The notes under the pieces are model-generated. The model had not been told where the DNA came from and did no database searches. It saw nothing but the letters and a program-made list of their open reading frames with translations. Shown piece by piece: positions 1 through 8,262 of a stretch of DNA of 18,926 nt. This stretch comes from Flavobacterium sp. (GTDB lineage Bacteria > Bacteroidota > Bacteroidia > Flavobacteriales > Flavobacteriaceae). The first letter of the stretch is position 1. Each line of letters begins with the position of its first letter. The stretch covers positions 1-18,926 of the forward strand of contig JAIXTU010000374.1 in the NCBI GenBank assembly GCA_027483785.1, read 5' to 3'. Made by a program: the position numbers and the translations under genes.

Positions 1-90
1 AAAAAATAGAAAAAATAGAAAAAATAGAAAAAATAGAAAAAATAGAAAAAATAGAAAAAAGCGAAAAAAGCTAAAAAAGCTAAAAGATAG
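1..90. repeat. 9-bp tandem repeat, ten units
   Basis: Six perfect copies of AAAAAATAG fill 1-54. They are followed in the same 9-bp register by AAAAAAGCG (55-63), AAAAAAGCT (64-72), AAAAAAGCT (73-81) and AAAAGATAG (82-90). The array starts at the window edge, so it may continue to the left. The uniform copies with diverged units at one end suggest growth by slippage. It lies downstream of the membrane-protein gene and its terminator, so an effect on a coding sequence is unlikely from what is visible. Confidence 0.9.
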
Positions 91-129
91 AATTCGAATA
101 GCCATTGGAAGCGAAAGAAGCTAAAATCC

Positions 130-166
130 CTTTGCGAACTTTGCGTAAACCTTTGCGCTCTTTGCG
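130..166. repeat. Four phased CTTTGCG heptamers
   Basis: CTTTGCG occurs at 130-136, 139-145, 151-157 and 160-166, with start-to-start spacing of 9, 12 and 9 bp. On the minus strand this reads as CGCAAAG repeated. I recall similar CGCAAAG-rich short intergenic repeats being scattered through Bacteroidota genomes, but that is memory and not verified here. No function is evident from the sequence. Confidence 0.8.
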
Positions 167-251
167 GTTAAAGCAATAACATCTTATAAAAAGTCTGTTG
201 CTCGTTTTGTGGTTCACCACGCGAGAGGGCACGCGCGGCAGCGAAATGGGG

Positions 252-291
252 AAAGATTAAAAGATTAAAAGATTACAAGATTACAAGATTG
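252..291. repeat. 8-bp tandem repeat, five units
   Basis: Three copies of AAAGATTA (252-275) are followed in register by CAAGATTA (276-283) and CAAGATTG (284-291). The unit length differs from the 9-bp array at 1-90, so this is a separate tandem expansion. Confidence 0.85.
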
Positions 292-347
292 AAAAAAGCG
301 ATTTCCGAAAGCTATTAAAAGAGAAAAAATAAAAAAGGGGAAATCAC
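292..347 (-). terminator. Probable terminator after the membrane-protein gene
   Basis: Directly after the stop codon at 348-350, arms at 339-347 (minus GTGATTTCC) and 298-306 (minus GGAAATCGC) can form a 9-bp stem with one G-U pair. On the minus strand it is followed by six T (297-292). The loop is long (32 nt) and very A/T-rich, which weakens the call. The position suits an operon end. Confidence 0.45.
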
Positions 348-854
348 CTAAACATTAAAAATGGATTGTGGTATGGTGGCAATGAGTAGCGCGCAGAGGA
401 TGTGGATGAAGCTCATTAACAACAGTGCTCCGAAAGTAACGTTTAAACGATTCTTTTCCTGTAAACTGATGCGAAGCGTTTTAAAAGGTGCGTCGGTGGT
501 TTGTAGCCATTTACTGATGTCCATTAGTCCTTCTAAATATCCGAAAATAAAAGATAACGAGAGTAAAATACCCACGCGTTTTTGGCTCATAGCAATCGCA
601 AAAGTGATGAAAATGATTAACCACACGCGAAAAAGTGTGCGTATGAAAATGCGTATAAACTCCATCCACTCGCTTTTGAAAAGCCAATTGATGAGCAAAA
701 AACCGAGCAGCGTAGCCGTGTACGTGATGTGAATTTCGAGTAGTACATCTTTTAAATAGGCGTTTTTCCAGAAAAGGAGCGTCCAAACCAACAGGGCTAG
801 CACATAAATACCCAATGTTTGATACGCTAATCGAGCATTTAATTTTTCTTTCAT
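348..854 (-). CDS. Small polytopic membrane protein of unknown function
   Basis: This is a 168-residue, strongly hydrophobic protein. I see about five membrane segments, near residues 12-29, 42-59, 74-89, 94-111 and 141-161, and no signal peptide or enzymatic motif. I do not recognise the family. The reading frame is open from a TTG at 869, but the ATG at 854 (protein begins MKEKLNAR) is the better start. The gene begins 88 bp after the ATP-grasp gene on the same strand, so it may be the last gene of that operon. The looser spacing makes an independent promoter possible, though I found no TAnnTTTG motif in the gap. A transport or membrane-anchoring role for the neighbouring enzymes would be pure inference. 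Confidence 0.7.
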   Translation of the reverse strand: MKEKLNARLAYQTLGIYVLALLVWTLLFWKNAYLKDVLLEIHITYTATLLGFLLINWLFKSEWMEFIRIFIRTLFRVWLIIFITFAIAMSQKRVGILLSLSFIFGYLEGLMDISKWLQTTDAPFKTLRISLQEKNRLNVTFGALLLMSFIHILCALLIATIPQSIFNV

Positions 855-942
855 AAACACCAATTTCAAAAACGATAGCTCGAAACGTAGCCGTGTTCTT
901 AAACGCTTATTTTGTTTACAAATTCCACCGTTGCTTGTTCTT

Positions 943-2160
943 TTAATGCAAATTCTTCACTTCTTGCTGCTTGGCAACTGTGGCAAAATCGGTGGTGAGG
1001 CGTGTGGCGTAGTCGTCGAGCAGTTGCATCACGCGGTTGCGGTCTTTGGATTTAACAATCAAACCGGCATGATACTCCAACGGAACGCGGAAACATACCT
1101 CCGGATCGCTAAACGCACTCAAATCGGGATGCTCGTACTTGGAAAGTGTAAGTACAATGCCCGCAAACTCTTTCTTTACCTTTGGCAATTTGTAGGTATA
1201 TCCTTTTGCCAACGCATCTTCAATAGCGGCCCACTCGGCCCACAAATTGATATCCGACGCGGCAGCCACCATTTCGGCCAAATGCGCACCTCCTACTCTA
1301 CTCGAGGTTTCGAGGAAATACACCTTACCGTCGTCGTTACATTTAATATATTCGGAATGCGCCGCACCGTGTTTTAAACCAAATCCTTTGATTACCTGTT
1401 CGTTACAAGCTTTAATCGCTAAATCGTCTTCCGAACCATACTCAATCACCGCCGAACGGAAAATGCCGCCGCCTTGCGAAATTTCCATAGGCGTAGCCAA
1501 ATATTTAGACGTAATACTGAACAATATCTTGCCGTTTACGATCAAACTATCGCAGTGATATACCGCTCCCGGACGAAATTGCTCCACCAAATACTTGAAA
1601 CGGTTGTTGCCCAGCTCGTTGATGTTATTCCACAACTCTTCTTTGTTGTGTACCTTGATAATTCCGGAAGCCGACGCCTCAGAACGCGGTTTTAACACCC
1701 ACGGAGCCGAAACCGAATCGGCAAAATTATTGATTTCGTTATCGTTAAAAAGTGCCGAAAACTTCGGATTCGAAATGCCACAGCTCTTAGCACGCATGCG
1801 CATTGCCAACTTATCGCGGAAATAACGTCCGGTAGTTTGCCCCATACCGTCGATGCGTAAATTCTCGCGGATGTACGTAGCTTTTTCAACATCAAAATCG
1901 TCGAGCGCTACCACAGCATCAATTTTTTCGTGTTTCATCAAATTACTGATTCCCAACAACAAATGCTCCAAATTCCAATCGACATCCTGACCGGGCATGT
2001 AAAAAACCTCATCGATGTATTCGAACGGCCACGGCTTGTTATTTAGCTTTTCGGAAGTGATGAGAAAAACTTTGTTGTTAAGCTTTTTCAGGTTGATTAA
2101 AAAATCGGATCCTTTAAAGTAATTAGAGATACAAACGAAGGTTTTGGCTGTGTTTTCCAT
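943..2160 (-). CDS. ATP-grasp domain ligase
   Basis: This is a 405-residue cytoplasmic protein with the ATP-grasp fold. ATP-grasp enzymes activate a carboxylate with ATP to form an acyl-phosphate and join it to an amine or thiol. Visible marks are the nucleotide-binding lysine in WVLKPRS (K157), the following glycine-rich loop (SASG, 163-166), an acidic strand at HSEYI (E270), and the metal-binding segment FLETSSRVGG (282-291, E284, R288). An N-terminal alpha/beta part (about 1-115) precedes it, as in carbamoyl-phosphate synthase-like and amino-acid ligase ATP-grasps. The substrate cannot be read from the sequence. It starts 3 bp after the aminopeptidase stop, so the two are probably co-translated. 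This suggests a peptide or amino-acid substrate, which is inference. The ATG at 2160 is the natural start. Confidence 0.88.
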   Translation of the reverse strand: MENTAKTFVCISNYFKGSDFLINLKKLNNKVFLITSEKLNNKPWPFEYIDEVFYMPGQDVDWNLEHLLLGISNLMKHEKIDAVVALDDFDVEKATYIRENLRIDGMGQTTGRYFRDKLAMRMRAKSCGISNPKFSALFNDNEINNFADSVSAPWVLKPRSEASASGIIKVHNKEELWNNINELGNNRFKYLVEQFRPGAVYHCDSLIVNGKILFSITSKYLATPMEISQGGGIFRSAVIEYGSEDDLAIKACNEQVIKGFGLKHGAAHSEYIKCNDDGKVYFLETSSRVGGAHLAEMVAAASDINLWAEWAAIEDALAKGYTYKLPKVKKEFAGIVLTLSKYEHPDLSAFSDPEVCFRVPLEYHAGLIVKSKDRNRVMQLLDDYATRLTTDFATVAKQQEVKNLH

Positions 2161-2163
2161 CTG

Positions 2164-3585
2164 TTAGTGATTTTCAATAAATGTACTTAATAAATTAACT
2201 CCGAACGCGGTTGCGTGTTTAGATTTTGCAAATTCGCTGTCGCCGAAAGCCACGCCAGCCACATCTAAATGCGCCCAAGCTTCGTGCTTATCTGTGAAAT
2301 ACTCGAGGAATTTTGCTGCCGTAATCGCACCAGCAATCGGTTTTCCGCTGTAGTTACGCACGTCGGCAATATCGCTGCTAATATCGGGGTCGTACGCGCT
2401 CCACAACGGCAACGGCCAAAGTTTCTCGCCTACCAAATTTCCGGCGCTTCGCAACGCCAATTCTACATCGACGTTATTGGTAAACAACGCGCCGCATTCG
2501 TAACCAAAAGTAGCCACACTGCTGCCCGTTAAGGTCGCTATATCTACAATAACATCGGGTTTGTGCTTGGCAATCAAATACGCAAGCGCATCGGCGAGTA
2601 TGAGTCGGCCTTCTGCGTCGGTATCAATGATTTCAATTGTTTTTTTATTGAACGCTTCGATAACGGCCGATGGTTTCAAAGACGTTGCATCCACGGCATT
2701 TTCGCACAACGGAACCACCGCAGTAACGCGCTTTTTACAATCCGACTTTGCCAAATACTGCATGGTAGCCACAACCGCCGCCGCGCCCGCCATATCCGAC
2801 TTCATGAATTGCATGCCAGCGGTTTTAATATTGAGTCCGCCCGTATCAAACGTCACGCCTTTACCCACCAACGCATAATGTTTACCTTCGGCTTCCGGAT
2901 TGAGTTCGAGTACCAACAATCGCGCGTCGTTTTTACTTCCCTGACCTACAGCCAATAAAGCGCCCATACCTAATTCGTGCAGCGCTGCTTTGTCGAAAAC
3001 GCTCGCTTTTAAGGTTGAATCGTTTGCCAAATCGGAACCGGCGATTGCCATGTATTCGGGCGTCACAACGTTTGGCGGCAAATCAACCCATTGCATGCAT
3101 TGCAACTGCGCATCGGCCATCAGCAAGGCTTTTTGTAGGAAGGCTTCGTCTGATTTGTAGTTATTGATCGTCAGTGAAAAATCGGCGTTATGGATCGGAT
3201 GCGGTTTCTCGTTTTTGAAATGTCCGATTTTGTACGTTCCGAGTTTAAGACCGGAAACGATTGCCGAAACGAGCTGCGGTTCGAGTCCGTTTGGTAAATC
3301 AGTCAAAACGGGTTTGTTGAAAAGCTCCGGATATTTATATGCCGCACGACGAAACATAGTTACAACCGATTTGTAATCAGGCGTTTTCCCTAAACCAATG
3401 AATAAGTGTACGTTATCATACTTTTCGATGGCGTAAATATCGTTGGCTTTTCCGTAGAAAACTTTCGAAGGTACGCTAACGCCGTAAAATTCGGTTGGAA
3501 CTAAATGGTTTGGTCCGGTTTCAAAAACGGGAATGATAAAGTTTCCTGAAAAAGACGGAATATCGTGTTGAAAAGATAGTTTCAT
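2164..3585 (-). CDS. pepA: M17 family leucyl aminopeptidase
   Basis: This is a 473-residue cytosolic aminopeptidase of the two-metal M17 family, which removes N-terminal residues from peptides. The catalytic domain carries GKGVTFDTGG (241-250; metal ligands K242 and D247), the catalytic lysine K254, D264, and the family signature DTDAEGRL (321-328). In the signature, D323 and E325 bind metal and R327 corresponds to the catalytic arginine of E. coli PepA. The N-terminal part (about 1-150) is more divergent, as usual. The full length and all expected active-site residues suggest an active enzyme. It is flanked by 3-bp gaps to the esterase upstream and the ATP-grasp gene downstream, a tight operon. 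M17 hexamers also bind DNA in some bacteria; nothing here tests that. The symbol follows the family, not proven orthology. Confidence 0.93.
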   Translation of the reverse strand: MKLSFQHDIPSFSGNFIIPVFETGPNHLVPTEFYGVSVPSKVFYGKANDIYAIEKYDNVHLFIGLGKTPDYKSVVTMFRRAAYKYPELFNKPVLTDLPNGLEPQLVSAIVSGLKLGTYKIGHFKNEKPHPIHNADFSLTINNYKSDEAFLQKALLMADAQLQCMQWVDLPPNVVTPEYMAIAGSDLANDSTLKASVFDKAALHELGMGALLAVGQGSKNDARLLVLELNPEAEGKHYALVGKGVTFDTGGLNIKTAGMQFMKSDMAGAAAVVATMQYLAKSDCKKRVTAVVPLCENAVDATSLKPSAVIEAFNKKTIEIIDTDAEGRLILADALAYLIAKHKPDVIVDIATLTGSSVATFGYECGALFTNNVDVELALRSAGNLVGEKLWPLPLWSAYDPDISSDIADVRNYSGKPIAGAITAAKFLEYFTDKHEAWAHLDVAGVAFGDSEFAKSKHATAFGVNLLSTFIENH

Positions 3586-3588
3586 AGT

Positions 3589-4722
3589 TTATTTTTTTTG
3601 GAAGAAGAGCCATTCGATTGCTTTCGGAAACTCGTCGCTCCAGTACGTTTCGTTGTGTTTTCCGTGGTGATTGATACTGAGTTGTATTTGAACTTTTTCG
3701 GACAATTGTTTGGATTGCAGTAAATTGCGCTTAAACTGCGTAACGTGTTTTACCATGGTTTCCGACTCGTCGCCACCGGCATACAGATAAATCTTGGTAC
3801 TGCCTTGCAATGCGAGATCTTCTTCATCGATTTTTAGCTTGGGAACGACCCACAGCGAAGGTGAAAAAATCATGAGTTTTCCGTACACTTCGGGATAGAG
3901 CAAACCGCTGAATAAACTCACCAATCCGCCCATAGAACTGCCGCCAATGCCGGTGTGTTCGCGTTCGGTGAGTGTTCGATACCGCTTGTCTACAAACGGT
4001 TTTAAGGTATCGGTAATAAAACGAATGTACTTTTTCCCTTGTCCGACGCCCAAAACGGTATTTCCCACGTTGTATTCTTTGATCCGATCGGCTTCGGCGT
4101 GTTCCACAGCAATGACAATGATTTTACCAATTTTGTATTCCGACATTACAGCGAGTTTCTTGTCGATTTCCCAGTTGCCGAATCCGCTGCTTTCGTTGAA
4201 CAGATTTTGTGCATCTTGCAGATATAGAACCGGATAACGCTCGTCGGTTTGGTCGTAATCGTGCGGTAAAAGTGCCCAAACTTTGCGTTTCTTGTTGAGT
4301 TGCGGCATTTCAAATTCGTCGGAAATGAGTTGCACTTGCGGCAGGAAATTCGGTTTAAAAGGCAACCAGTTTTTACGCCATTTGGCAACGTGCTCGCGCC
4401 GAACGCCTTTTAAATCTTGACAAACGCGGTTTTCGGTTCGGTTTCCAAAACGGTCTATTTCCACTTCACTCCAATCGCCTTTGGTAAATTTATATTGCAA
4501 AGGTTCCGGAAAGGTAAAATCGGTTGGAAACGTAAAATGGTACAAGCCGTTTTCGAGTCGCTCCATTTCGTAATTGGCGTCTTGTGTGTCCCAATTATTG
4601 AAATTTCCTGCGATATAAACCGGACGAAAATCGTCTTCATCGGTTGTCAGTATAATATTCAAACGCGGTTCCACGATGGTTTGATTGTCTGACTGATTCA
4701 CTTTTGATACTATCGATTCCAT
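3589..4722 (-). CDS. Esterase (alpha/beta hydrolase) with N-terminal CBM48-like domain
   Basis: This is a 377-residue protein in two parts. Residues about 20-110 resemble a carbohydrate-binding (CBM48/AMPK-type) beta-sandwich, with the typical VYIAGNFNNWD strand (35-45). Residues about 140-377 are an esterase-D / enterochelin-esterase-like alpha/beta hydrolase. The nucleophile is S263 in GGSSMGG, the likely acid is D318 (GGDES), and the histidine is H356 (HHGKHNE). There is no signal peptide, so it should act in the cytoplasm. I chose the ATG at 4722 (MESIVSKV) over an in-frame TTG at 4752. The domain pairing is shared by siderophore esterases and by acyl-ester hydrolases in carbohydrate metabolism, so the substrate is open. 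As the first gene of the operon with pepA and the ATP-grasp gene, it may act on a small amino-acid ester or peptide conjugate, which is inference. Confidence 0.88.
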   Translation of the reverse strand: MESIVSKVNQSDNQTIVEPRLNIILTTDEDDFRPVYIAGNFNNWDTQDANYEMERLENGLYHFTFPTDFTFPEPLQYKFTKGDWSEVEIDRFGNRTENRVCQDLKGVRREHVAKWRKNWLPFKPNFLPQVQLISDEFEMPQLNKKRKVWALLPHDYDQTDERYPVLYLQDAQNLFNESSGFGNWEIDKKLAVMSEYKIGKIIVIAVEHAEADRIKEYNVGNTVLGVGQGKKYIRFITDTLKPFVDKRYRTLTEREHTGIGGSSMGGLVSLFSGLLYPEVYGKLMIFSPSLWVVPKLKIDEEDLALQGSTKIYLYAGGDESETMVKHVTQFKRNLLQSKQLSEKVQIQLSINHHGKHNETYWSDEFPKAIEWLFFQKK

Positions 4723-5022
4723 GTATGTGTACGATTCTCGTTTAATCGGCAAATGCGCGCGATTGCTAACTGTCTTTTGATTTCATTTCAAATTGAATTT
4801 TCGTTTATACAGCACTGAAAAAACGAAATGACTCGTTTTAAAGTCGCATCAAAAGCGTTTCAGCTGCTACGAAATCTGAAATGTTACTCTTACAAATATT
4901 ACAGATTTTTTTAACGCTGACAAGCAAAATGAGCTTCAACTACAGAGTTTTTATAAACAAATCGTTACGATAACGTTTTCCTACTGCAAATGCGAAAGAG
5001 GCATTTTTGAAAACGGCTAGCT
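4723..5022. other. Intergenic stretch between the two large operons
   Basis: No gene is visible. It separates the thioredoxin-like gene (stop at 5023) from the esterase start. It contains a possible promoter at 4893-4923 and a small hairpin (AAATGC 4988-4993, GCATTT 5001-5006). The hairpin has its T-run on the plus-strand side, so it is a poor terminator for the minus-strand operon that ends here. Confidence 0.6.
4893..4923 (-). promoter_or_regulatory. Candidate promoter of the esterase-pepA-ATP-grasp operon
   Basis: On the minus strand, TTG (4923-4921) is followed after 20 nt by AATATTTG (4900-4893). That is one mismatch from the Bacteroidota -7 consensus TAnnTTTG, at the accepted spacing. 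It would give a leader of roughly 160 nt before the ATG at 4722. AT-rich sequence makes chance matches common. Confidence 0.35.
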
Positions 5023-5448
5023 TTATTTCAAGAATTTCAGAAAAGAAGCCGCCGATTCGCCGTCGTAACTACCGCGCGATTTGAGAATTCGGCCGTCGGG
5101 AGCAACCAATACCAAATACGGAAAAAAGCCGTCTTTGTTGTATTTCTCAACCATCCGTAGTCGCGCCGCCAACTCTTGCTCGCTGATGCTGTGTTTATCG
5201 GTTTCGAAATCGTATTTGAACAAAATATAGCGCGACGCCACTTCTTGTTTAAAATACTCCGATTGAAACACGCGTTGTTCGAGTAAATCGCAGGTTTCGC
5301 AGTGATCGCGAACGGTAAATACGAAGAGAATTTCCTTGCGCTGATTTTTAGAATCGGCAAAGGCTTTTTCTAAGTTTCGTTCCCAGGTTTGGGCAAAACT
5401 CACTTGCGTGGAAAGGAAAAGTGCTGCGATAAAAAACCAACGTATCAT
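5023..5448 (-). CDS. Periplasmic thioredoxin-like protein
   Basis: This 141-residue protein has a Sec signal peptide (hydrophobic 4-15, likely cleavage after SFA-19) and then a compact thioredoxin-like domain. The redox motif is C50-E-T-C53 in HCETCDLL, and the conserved proline before the next strand is P110 (GFFPYLVL). It should act as a disulfide reductase or isomerase in the periplasm. The start was chosen at the ATG at 5448, because it overlaps the stop of the VWA gene as ATGA (5445-5448) and gives a clean signal peptide. A longer open frame reaches 5532 but would put a poor extension in front. The overlap implies translational coupling, so the redox partner may be the VWA protein or a protein it handles, which is inference. 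Confidence 0.85.
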   Translation of the reverse strand: MIRWFFIAALFLSTQVSFAQTWERNLEKAFADSKNQRKEILFVFTVRDHCETCDLLEQRVFQSEYFKQEVASRYILFKYDFETDKHSISEQELAARLRMVEKYNKDGFFPYLVLVAPDGRILKSRGSYDGESAASFLKFLK

Positions 5449-7469
5449 GACAAGCCGCGGTATTTTCTGAGGAACCACTCGGCGCCCAAAAACAAGCCCG
5501 ACAACAACAAACACCAAAATAAATCGATCCATGACGTCGATTTCGATGTTTCTTTCTGAACGGCTTTAAACTGCTTGTCGTTCAATAGTTTATTAATCAA
5601 TGTAGGCGTTTGATTGGCCAAAAATACAGCTCCCGAAGTTTGTGTAGCGAGTTCCGACATTTTCGTAAAATCGGCATTTACAAATTGGCGCTCTACATCG
5701 TAATCTAAAACTTCGAAATAGCCTGAAACCGCACCACCGCCGGTGTACGTCACAGTAAAACGATATTTCCCGGGCGCGAGATTGTCGAAAGTCGATTTAT
5801 ACACGCTCTCACCTCTCGGCATTTCAACTTTACGTGTTTTGTTGGTTGCAATCTGCGTAAGCGATAAAATAAGTTCAGCCTCACGATCGAACTCAAAGTT
5901 TTTATTGAACGCTTGTGCAGTAATTTCCACAGCCGTTCCCGAATTGTAAAACTTCTCGTAATCAACCAACAAACGACTCTTTTTCTGATTTGCCGTTAAA
6001 TATTGAATGGTTTTATCGATCAGCAAATCAAATGCTTCAAAGTTTCGATTTTGGGCGTAATCTGCTAAACGCCATTTCCAAATATCTTCGCCGAAAAGAA
6101 ACGTCAATCGGCGACCTTTTGCTTCCGCGAAAGCGAATAGATCAACGCCCGTTTCAATATTGTTGATTCGCGAACTAAACAAAACAGACCGATTTTGGCT
6201 CGGGCTAATCGTTCCGTACGGATTCTGCAACGGCGGCCAAGCATCTACATTAATGGGCTCTTGTGCAAAAAGCGTGAAATCGGTTTTTTGTGTGGGTCGG
6301 TAATCTTCGGTTTGTGCCGACATTTTAAAGTTGTAAATCGATTGCCACGAATTCAACAACTGAAAATCGGTATTCATGCCCGATATGAAGAAAATGCCTT
6401 GATTGTCGTTTTCGAGTTTTGCCCACAATTTCTTGAAATTCGGGTTCGGTTGGTATAAAATGTATGCGTTGTAGGTTTTGCCTTCCAACGCTTCCGACGG
6501 TTTTAAAATCGTTACTTTACGTTGCGCATTGGTTTCGATAGCGCGCTTTAAAGCTCCTAAATCCGGATGATTTAAAGTAGCAACAATGGCAATTTCGGCG
6601 CGTTGATCGACGATTTCGACTGCAAAAACCTGACTGTTGTTGTATTTATTTTTCTCTGAAATAGCCGTTTGGAAAACTGCCGTGTACACTTTTGAACCAA
6701 TTTTATCGGCTTGCAACAAACCTGAAACGGCTTTTACATCGGTTCCTGCGTTGAAATCAACGTTTTGCGAAAAAACAACAGTTCCGCCTTCTTTAATTTG
6801 TAGAACGCCGTTTGCCGCTTTCTTTCCCGTGTATTGCACAAAGCACTCAAACGGAAACTGATTGCCTTTAAACGCAAACTTATTGACGTTAATTTTTGCG
6901 ATTTTAGCATCGGTTTGTTTGAGCGTATCGCCAGCAACGACACTATAAACAGGCAACGATTTCCCAAAACTGTACACAAAATCAGAACCTCCTGTTTGGT
7001 TACCATCGCTTATTAAAACAGTGGCGCGATTCTTTCCGCGAAACAAATTTTGCAAACCCGACGCGGCTTCGTGCAGATTCGAACTTTTGCCCGAAAAATC
7101 GAGCGCTGTAGTATCTTTTAAAGCTTCGTCGATCGAGAAGAGTCGTAATTCAAACTTGTCGTTCAAAGCAGCGTTATTTTGTAGCGACGAAACGGCTTGT
7201 TGTATTTGATTCTCTGCCTTTAAATATTTTATAGACAACGAATTATCGACCACAACTGCAAGTATTGGTTTCTTAACTTCCAGGGTAGTACGATTAAAGC
7301 GCGGATTGATAATTGCGAGAATGATGAAAAAGATTCCCAAAAATCGCAGCCAAAATAGCAATTTGTAATAGCGTGAACGATCGGTTGATTGGTAAAAATA
7401 CTGATACCAAGCCAAGCCAAAAGCCGCGCAAGCGCCGAGAAGAATACTGACAACCGTCAATACATCCAT
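5445..7469 (-). CDS. VWA-domain membrane protein
   Basis: This is a 674-residue protein with two N-terminal membrane segments (about 4-21 and 37-55), a large probably periplasmic region and a C-terminal membrane segment (about 648-665). Right after TM2 lies a von Willebrand A-type domain. Its metal-binding motif is D75-N-S77-L-S79, with a second acidic loop at SDGNQTGG (154-161, D155). The middle (about 190-440) has beta-sandwich and glutamine-amidotransferase-like character, as in the BatA-like and DUF4159/VWA membrane proteins of Bacteroidota. That assignment is by resemblance. The function is probably protein-protein interaction at the inner membrane. It starts 17 bp after fabG and overlaps the thioredoxin-like gene by 4 bp, so the three form one operon. 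Confidence 0.82.
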   Translation of the reverse strand: MDVLTVVSILLGACAAFGLAWYQYFYQSTDRSRYYKLLFWLRFLGIFFIILAIINPRFNRTTLEVKKPILAVVVDNSLSIKYLKAENQIQQAVSSLQNNAALNDKFELRLFSIDEALKDTTALDFSGKSSNLHEAASGLQNLFRGKNRATVLISDGNQTGGSDFVYSFGKSLPVYSVVAGDTLKQTDAKIAKINVNKFAFKGNQFPFECFVQYTGKKAANGVLQIKEGGTVVFSQNVDFNAGTDVKAVSGLLQADKIGSKVYTAVFQTAISEKNKYNNSQVFAVEIVDQRAEIAIVATLNHPDLGALKRAIETNAQRKVTILKPSEALEGKTYNAYILYQPNPNFKKLWAKLENDNQGIFFISGMNTDFQLLNSWQSIYNFKMSAQTEDYRPTQKTDFTLFAQEPINVDAWPPLQNPYGTISPSQNRSVLFSSRINNIETGVDLFAFAEAKGRRLTFLFGEDIWKWRLADYAQNRNFEAFDLLIDKTIQYLTANQKKSRLLVDYEKFYNSGTAVEITAQAFNKNFEFDREAELILSLTQIATNKTRKVEMPRGESVYKSTFDNLAPGKYRFTVTYTGGGAVSGYFEVLDYDVERQFVNADFTKMSELATQTSGAVFLANQTPTLINKLLNDKQFKAVQKETSKSTSWIDLFWCLLLSGLFLGAEWFLRKYRGLS

Positions 7470-7486
7470 AATAAATTTGGGGATAA

Positions 7487-8233
7487 TTAGGTTAGCATAC
7501 CGCCATCGACGTTAAGAACCTGACCGGTTACGTATGCGCTCATATTTGAAGCGAGGAACAAACAGGCGTTTGCAACATCTTCGGTACTTCCGCCGCGTTT
7601 TAGAGGAATCGATTCTGCCCAACCTTTAACCACGTCTTCGTTCAATTTGGCGGTCATTTCCGTTTCGATAAAACCTGGCGCAATGGCGTTGCAACGAATG
7701 TTTCGCGAACCTAGTTCCAAGGCAACCGATTTCGTGAAACCGATAACTCCCGCTTTCGAGGCCGCGTAATTGGTTTGTCCGGCGTTTCCTTTCACACCAA
7801 CCACCGAACTCATGTTAATGATTGAGCCCGAACGTTGCTTTAACATCGTTTTTTGAACAGCTTTGGTCATGTTAAAAACCGACTTCAAATTGACTTCAAT
7901 TACTTGGTCGAAATCGGCTTCCGACATGCGCATTAAAAGGTTGTCTTTGGTGATTCCGGCGTTGTTAATAAGCACATCAATAGAAGGAAAATCTTGCAAA
8001 ACTTGATCGACGAAAGCTTGTGCGGCATCGAATTTCGAGGCATCCGATTGGTACGCTTTTACAGTAACGCCTTCGGTGGCTAATTTCGCGGCCAATTCCT
8101 CTGCTGCTGCGGCCGACGAGCTGTACGTAAATGCAATATTTGCGCCGTGTTTCGCAAAAACTTCGGCAATTCCTTTTCCAATTCCGCGACTTGCGCCGGT
8201 AATAATCACAGTTTTTCCTTCAAGTAATTTCAT
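7487..8233 (-). CDS. fabG: 3-oxoacyl-[acyl-carrier-protein] reductase FabG
   Basis: This is a 248-residue short-chain dehydrogenase. It reduces beta-ketoacyl-ACP to beta-hydroxyacyl-ACP with NADPH in type II fatty-acid synthesis. Marks are the cofactor loop TGASRGIG (12-19), NNAG (90-93), N115, and the catalytic S143, Y156 and K160 with the 13-residue Ser-Tyr spacing typical of FabG. PGFIETEMT (186-194) matches FabG well. The length is the family's usual one. The ATG at 8233 is clearly right: the upstream open frame to 8449 translates a GC-rich repeat. No other fatty-acid gene is adjacent, and it heads the operon with the VWA and thioredoxin-like genes. It could be a FabG paralogue with another keto substrate, but its sequence looks canonical. 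Confidence 0.93.
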   Translation of the reverse strand: MKLLEGKTVIITGASRGIGKGIAEVFAKHGANIAFTYSSSAAAAEELAAKLATEGVTVKAYQSDASKFDAAQAFVDQVLQDFPSIDVLINNAGITKDNLLMRMSEADFDQVIEVNLKSVFNMTKAVQKTMLKQRSGSIINMSSVVGVKGNAGQTNYAASKAGVIGFTKSVALELGSRNIRCNAIAPGFIETEMTAKLNEDVVKGWAESIPLKRGGSTEDVANACLFLASNMSAYVTGQVLNVDGGMLT

Positions 8234-8262
8234 AGTAACAATAGCTTCTAATAAACGAACGC

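Larger units (their letters stand above)
1..347. other. Gene-free stretch made of short phased repeats
   Basis: I see no protein gene here. The stretch holds a 9-bp tandem array (1-90), a cluster of CTTTGCG heptamers (130-166), an 8-bp tandem array (252-291) and a probable minus-strand terminator. Between the arrays, 209-220 is a short GC-rich palindrome (GTGGTTCACCAC) followed by GC-rich sequence to about 251. This palindrome shares GGTTCACC with the GC-rich element near 14.38 kb, which is a hint of relationship only. Unit variants recur across the arrays: AAAAAAGCG at 55-63 is found again at 292-300. Confidence 0.7.

Noticed and set aside
1..300. CRISPR array
   Set aside because: The repeat units are 7-9 bp and directly adjacent or close together, with no spacers of CRISPR size and no cas genes.
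4988..5006. Hairpin AAATGC/GCATTT after the thioredoxin-like gene as terminator
   Set aside because: The T-run is on the plus-strand side, where no gene ends; the stem is only 6 bp.
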